From positions 1 through 7,640 of the forward strand of contig JAHFJT010000043.1 in the NCBI GenBank assembly GCA_023245695.1: 7,640 nt of DNA, written 5' to 3'. Below are positions 5,002 to 7,640 of this stretch, in pieces; position 1 is the first letter of the stretch, and the number at the start of each line of letters is the position of its first letter. The notes under the pieces are model-generated. The model had not been told where the DNA came from. It saw nothing but the letters and a program-made list of their open reading frames with translations, and searched no databases. The position numbers and the translations under genes are program-made. Origin of the DNA: Candidatus Peregrinibacteria bacterium. GTDB taxonomy: Bacteria > Patescibacteriota > Gracilibacteria > UBA1369 > UBA12463.

Positions 5002-7419
5002 TTAAATCTCCTCAGGCACATCCGCTGGCACGTCATTCACATAAATTTCACGAGCTTTGGCGCCCTGGGAAGGACCAATATATCCACGCTCTTCCATAAC
5101 GTCGAGGAGTCGTGCTGCGCGCGCGTAGCCCACCTTCAAACGACGTTGGAGCAAACTCGCAGAAGCCTTTCGACTCTCGATCACAAGCTTGATAGCCTCT
5201 TGCACCATCTGATCGTCATCCATCGAGTCTTCGGATGTCGCATACTTGGACTCAGGAACTCCAGCCACCGACTCATCGGCCATCTTGCGACTCGTTACAC
5301 CTTCGTCATACTGAGGTGGCATGGTGACCTTGGCATGATTTGTGACGCGTTCAATTTCTGCCGTAGACACATAGATACCCTGAACACGCTGAGGCTTCGC
5401 CATACCACCTGGGAGGTAGAGCATATCACCCTTTCCAAGGAGATCTTCAGCGCCGATGGCATCGAGAATCGTACGGGAGTCGATAGACGAGCTCACCGCA
5501 AACGAAATACGAGAAGGAATATTTGCCTTAATCAAACCCGTAATAACATCCACACTCGGACGCTGCGTCGCGATCACCAAGTGAATGCCAACCGCACGAG
5601 CCATCTGTGCCAATCGACAGATCGATGCCTCTACCTCACTCTTCGCCGTCATCATGAGATCAGCGAGCTCATCGATCACGACGACAATCTTTGGAAGTCG
5701 TTCGCCCACATCGTCAGGCTTGAGAGCCGCCATGTAATCCGCGATGTTTCGCTGACGTGCAGTCGAGAGAAGTTTGTATCGTCGAGTCATTTCAGCTACC
5801 GCCCATCTGAGGGCAATCGCCGCCTTTTCTGGCTCGGTAATCACCGGCGTAAGGAGGTGTGGAATACCATTATAGAGATCAAGCTCTACTCGCTTCGGAT
5901 CGATCATGATAAGTTTGAGATCCTCTGGACCGTTCTGATAGATGAGGGACATGAGAAGCGCATTCATACCGACGGACTTACCAGAACCTGTACTACCTGC
6001 GATGAGAAGATGCGGCATCGATGCAAGATCACCAATCACCGGCTTACCCGAAACATCTCGTCCAATCGGGAATCGCAAATTAGAATCAAGTTCAGCGAAC
6101 TCTTTACTCTCGAGAATTTCTCTAAGGTGTACCGCCGTTCGTTTTTCATTGGGAATTTCAATACCGACAAGTGATTTTCCTGGAATCGGGGCCTCAATAC
6201 GAACCGACTTTGCGGCAAGAGCAAGCGCCACATCGTTCTTCAAGTTCGTAATCTTAGAAAGCTTCACACCCTCATGAGGCTTCAACGTGTATTGAATAAC
6301 CGTCGGCCCAACATTCACCTCGTGCATCTGTACCTCAATACCAAACTGCTTGAGCTTACTCTTAATCTTCTCAGCATTATCACGGAGAAAACCTTCATCC
6401 ACACGGCTGGACTTAGCAGCAGGAGCGAGCAAATCGAGAGATGGATACTCCCAGTAGAATTCTGGTTCCTCGACAGTATCATCGGAAGTTACTTCAGTTT
6501 CAGCATCTTCATTTTTTATAATTTCCCCCGTCTCTTCATTCACCTCCACCTTCTTACTCTTCGAAGGCTTCACTTCTTTGAGCACAATATCTTGTTCGCC
6601 CTGGTGCTGATTCATCTCAATGCTCAGCGTTTTTACGCGCTCATCCTCTTCTTCATTATCTTCGCTTGTATTGCGATGGCCACGCTGGTACATGCCATTC
6701 TGAACCTTCTGCGCCAGATCCGCGAGCACCTCGTCAGCGAGCTGATTCTTTCGAATGAAAATTTCTGGATCATCATCTTCTTCTGTTTCTGAGTCCTCCT
6801 CTTCTTCTGCACTCTCTACCATAATTTTTCGAATCGCGAGAGAGCCCCGCAAGAAGCCAAAAATCTGACTCATCGACACCTCAAGTGCCAGCATGAGACC
6901 AATAAACATCATAGAGATGAACACGACACTCGCACCAAAATGTCCAATCTGGAGCACGCCGCGCAATAAAAAGTTCGTCACAAATCCCACGTAGCCACCA
7001 TTTTGACCAGCACTCGCAACCGACTGGAGCTCATTGAGATCAACATAGAGGTGAAGAATACTGAGAATCGAAACCGTAAACGTGACCATGCCGACGATTC
7101 TTGAAAGACCGAACTGAATCGTCTTGGAGAAGAAAAGCATCGCCGAGACAAATCCGAAGGTAATCGGAATCAGCCAGACGCCCGCGCCAAGCGCGGGCTT
7201 AAAGACGCCAATAAGCGCCTCCCCGACGACACCGAAGTTTCCCTTCAAGCTAAGTACCGAAACCGCCGCCAATAAAAAGTAGACAACCGCCGAGATATCT
7301 CGTGCAACGGTTGATTTTACCTCAAACGACAGAGCTCGAGCAGCACCCCGCGATTTTCGCGTTCGTCCACTTCCACGTCGTTCTAAAGCTGGTTGGGATC
7401 GTTTTCGTCGTTTAGCCAC
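5002..7419 (-). CDS. ftsK: DNA translocase FtsK/SpoIIIE
   Basis: FtsK/SpoIIIE is a hexameric, septum-anchored ATPase that pumps chromosomal DNA at division and helps resolve chromosome dimers. From GTG at 7419 it has 805 residues, close to SpoIIIE and far shorter than E. coli FtsK. In order: a very basic N-terminus (AKRRKRS...), four predicted membrane segments (about 42-58, 76-97, 108-126, 161-181) plus an amphipathic stretch at 143-159, an acidic Glu/Asp-rich linker (about 204-325), the motor's alpha/beta region (from about 333), Walker A GSTGSGKS (475-482), Walker B VVVIDELADL (579-588), ATQRPSVDVITGLIKANIPS (617-636), and a C-terminal gamma winged helix (about 735-794) that in known members reads polar DNA motifs. 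GTG is preferred because the product starts like typical FtsK proteins and because an upstream TTG at 7455, 12 codons earlier in frame, falls in the -35 of a candidate promoter. Stop is TAA. The small unknown gene follows. Confidence 0.97.
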   Translation of the reverse strand: MAKRRKRSQPALERRGSGRTRKSRGAARALSFEVKSTVARDISAVVYFLLAAVSVLSLKGNFGVVGEALIGVFKPALGAGVWLIPITFGFVSAMLFFSKTIQFGLSRIVGMVTFTVSILSILHLYVDLNELQSVASAGQNGGYVGFVTNFLLRGVLQIGHFGASVVFISMMFIGLMLALEVSMSQIFGFLRGSLAIRKIMVESAEEEEDSETEEDDDPEIFIRKNQLADEVLADLAQKVQNGMYQRGHRNTSEDNEEEDERVKTLSIEMNQHQGEQDIVLKEVKPSKSKKVEVNEETGEIIKNEDAETEVTSDDTVEEPEFYWEYPSLDLLAPAAKSSRVDEGFLRDNAEKIKSKLKQFGIEVQMHEVNVGPTVIQYTLKPHEGVKLSKITNLKNDVALALAAKSVRIEAPIPGKSLVGIEIPNEKRTAVHLREILESKEFAELDSNLRFPIGRDVSGKPVIGDLASMPHLLIAGSTGSGKSVGMNALLMSLIYQNGPEDLKLIMIDPKRVELDLYNGIPHLLTPVITEPEKAAIALRWAVAEMTRRYKLLSTARQRNIADYMAALKPDDVGERLPKIVVVIDELADLMMTAKSEVEASICRLAQMARAVGIHLVIATQRPSVDVITGLIKANIPSRISFAVSSSIDSRTILDAIGAEDLLGKGDMLYLPGGMAKPQRVQGIYVSTAEIERVTNHAKVTMPPQYDEGVTSRKMADESVAGVPESKYATSEDSMDDDQMVQEAIKLVIESRKASASLLQRRLKVGYARAARLLDVMEERGYIGPSQGAKAREIYVNDVPADVPEEI
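7180..7198. repeat. All-G/C 8-bp hairpin within ftsK
   Basis: GCCCGCGC and GCGCGGGC are exact reverse complements around a 3-nt loop (CAA on the plus strand). The hairpin lies in ftsK codons for Pro-Ala-Leu-Gly-Ala-Gly, at the entry to the second membrane segment. With eight G-C pairs it is the most stable short hairpin I saw in the window. It is not followed by a U run on the ftsK mRNA, so it is not an intrinsic terminator of ftsK. Confidence 0.55.
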
Positions 7420-7425
7420 GGGCGG

Positions 7426-7455
7426 AGTATAGCAGTTTTGTCTTGCTTTGAACAA
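7426..7455 (-). promoter_or_regulatory. Candidate extended -10 promoter for ftsK
   Basis: On the minus strand TGCTATACT gives an extended -10 (TATACT at 7431-7426, with TG two bases upstream of it). A weak -35, TTGTTC, lies at 7455-7450 with 18-bp spacing. The predicted transcription start is around 7419, which is the first base of the preferred GTG start codon, so the transcript would be leaderless or nearly so. A second, weaker -10 (TAGAAT, 7473-7468) lies further upstream and could serve the TTG start at 7455 instead. Confidence 0.45.
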
Positions 7456-7505
7456 GAGAATGGCGTGATTCTAAACGCACTCTAGCCTCACAAAACATAT
7501 TCCTT

Positions 7506-7511
7506 TATAAT
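7506..7511 (+). promoter_or_regulatory. Candidate -10 element for gltX
   Basis: A perfect TATAAT lies 51 bp before the gltX ATG in the 143-bp divergent spacer shared with ftsK. The predicted transcription start near 7518 gives a leader of about 45 nt. No convincing -35 is present at 16-18 bp spacing, so an activator or a tolerant sigma factor would be needed if the element is used. I found no tRNA-like or T-box-like structure in the short leader. Confidence 0.4.
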
Positions 7512-7562
7512 CGTGCCACTGAAAACGCGAGACGAAGCCATTCAACCATAAACCCCGCACCC

Positions 7563-7640
7563 ATGACCATTCGCACCCGTTTCGCTCCATCCCCAACCGG
7601 CTACCTCCACGTCGGTGGCGCACGAACCGCACTCTATGCG
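7563..7640 (+). CDS. gltX: Glutamyl-tRNA synthetase, N-terminal 26 codons (3' truncated by window edge)
   Basis: GltX attaches glutamate to tRNA-Glu in the cytoplasm. The frame from ATG runs off the window with 26 residues, TIRTRFAPSPTGYLHVGG being the key part. This is the class I synthetase N-terminus, with RFAPSPTG followed by the HIGH-type motif HVGG and ARTALYA. The PSPTG form distinguishes GluRS from GlnRS, which normally reads PEPNGYLHIGH. Whether it is a discriminating enzyme or also charges tRNA-Gln cannot be judged from this fragment. The ATG is preceded by a C/A-rich stretch (CCCCGCACCC) without a Shine-Dalgarno. It is transcribed divergently from ftsK. Confidence 0.95.
   Translation, partial: MTIRTRFAPSPTGYLHVGGARTALYA

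Noticed and set aside
4978..6174. 398-codon open frame on the plus strand opposite ftsK
   Set aside because: It lies exactly codon-on-codon antisense to ftsK. Stops in that frame need TTA, CTA or TCA sense codons, which this genome uses little, so the frame stays open by codon bias. Its translation is rich in His, Arg and Cys and matches no family.
7420..7455. TTG start adding 12 residues to FtsK
   Set aside because: The extension (FKARQNCYTPP) is unlike FtsK N-termini and overlaps a candidate promoter. It is kept only as a less likely alternative.
1..7640. UGA reassigned to glycine (code 25) as in Gracilibacteria
   Set aside because: No in-frame TGA occurs in any real gene here and glycine is coded by GGN throughout, so the standard code suffices.

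Overview
This is a compact bacterial chromosomal segment, about 97% coding, with no RNA genes, mobile elements, CRISPR arrays or long gaps. The recognisable genes are mostly core: the 3' part of secA, an RBBP9/YdeN-type serine hydrolase, an aspartokinase-family protein, galE, an unrecognised small gene, ftsK/spoIIIE, and the first 26 codons of gltX. Hand counts give roughly 48-53% G+C for most genes and about 43% for the aspartokinase gene. The standard genetic code fits, because every long reading frame is free of in-frame TGA. Minimal spacers, near-absent Shine-Dalgarno sequences, a short SpoIIIE-like FtsK and a divergent aspartokinase would suit a small-genome uncultured lineage such as the Candidate Phyla Radiation (Patescibacteria). 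That placement is a low-confidence inference, since none of the markers here is diagnostic.

Layout. Positions 1-1720 (+): secA 3' end, then 2 nt later the hydrolase gene, probably on the same transcript. Positions 1717-7419 (-), in transcription order: ftsK, small unknown gene, galE, aspartokinase homologue, with 14-89 nt or slightly larger spacers. The hydrolase and aspartokinase genes converge and overlap by 4 bp at their stop codons, leaving no room for a terminator between them. Positions 7420-7562: a divergent promoter region separating ftsK (-) from gltX (+), which runs out of the window.

Regulatory reading. Three candidate sigma-70-type promoters can be read on the minus strand: before ftsK (extended -10, start codon almost at the predicted transcription start), before the unknown gene (near-consensus TTGACT-16-TATAAT, with a perfect 7-bp inverted repeat covering the -35), and before the aspartokinase gene (TTGTCT-16-TAGAAT). 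A TATAAT -10 precedes gltX. The collinear minus-strand genes may therefore be several short units rather than one operon.

Functions. SecA drives Sec protein export, FtsK/SpoIIIE moves chromosomal DNA through the division septum, GalE makes UDP-galactose-type precursors for surface sugars, and GltX charges tRNA-Glu. The genes do not form one pathway. The least ordinary items are the aspartokinase homologue, which keeps its two regulatory ACT domains but has altered active-site motifs, and the unknown gene with its strong, palindrome-covered promoter.
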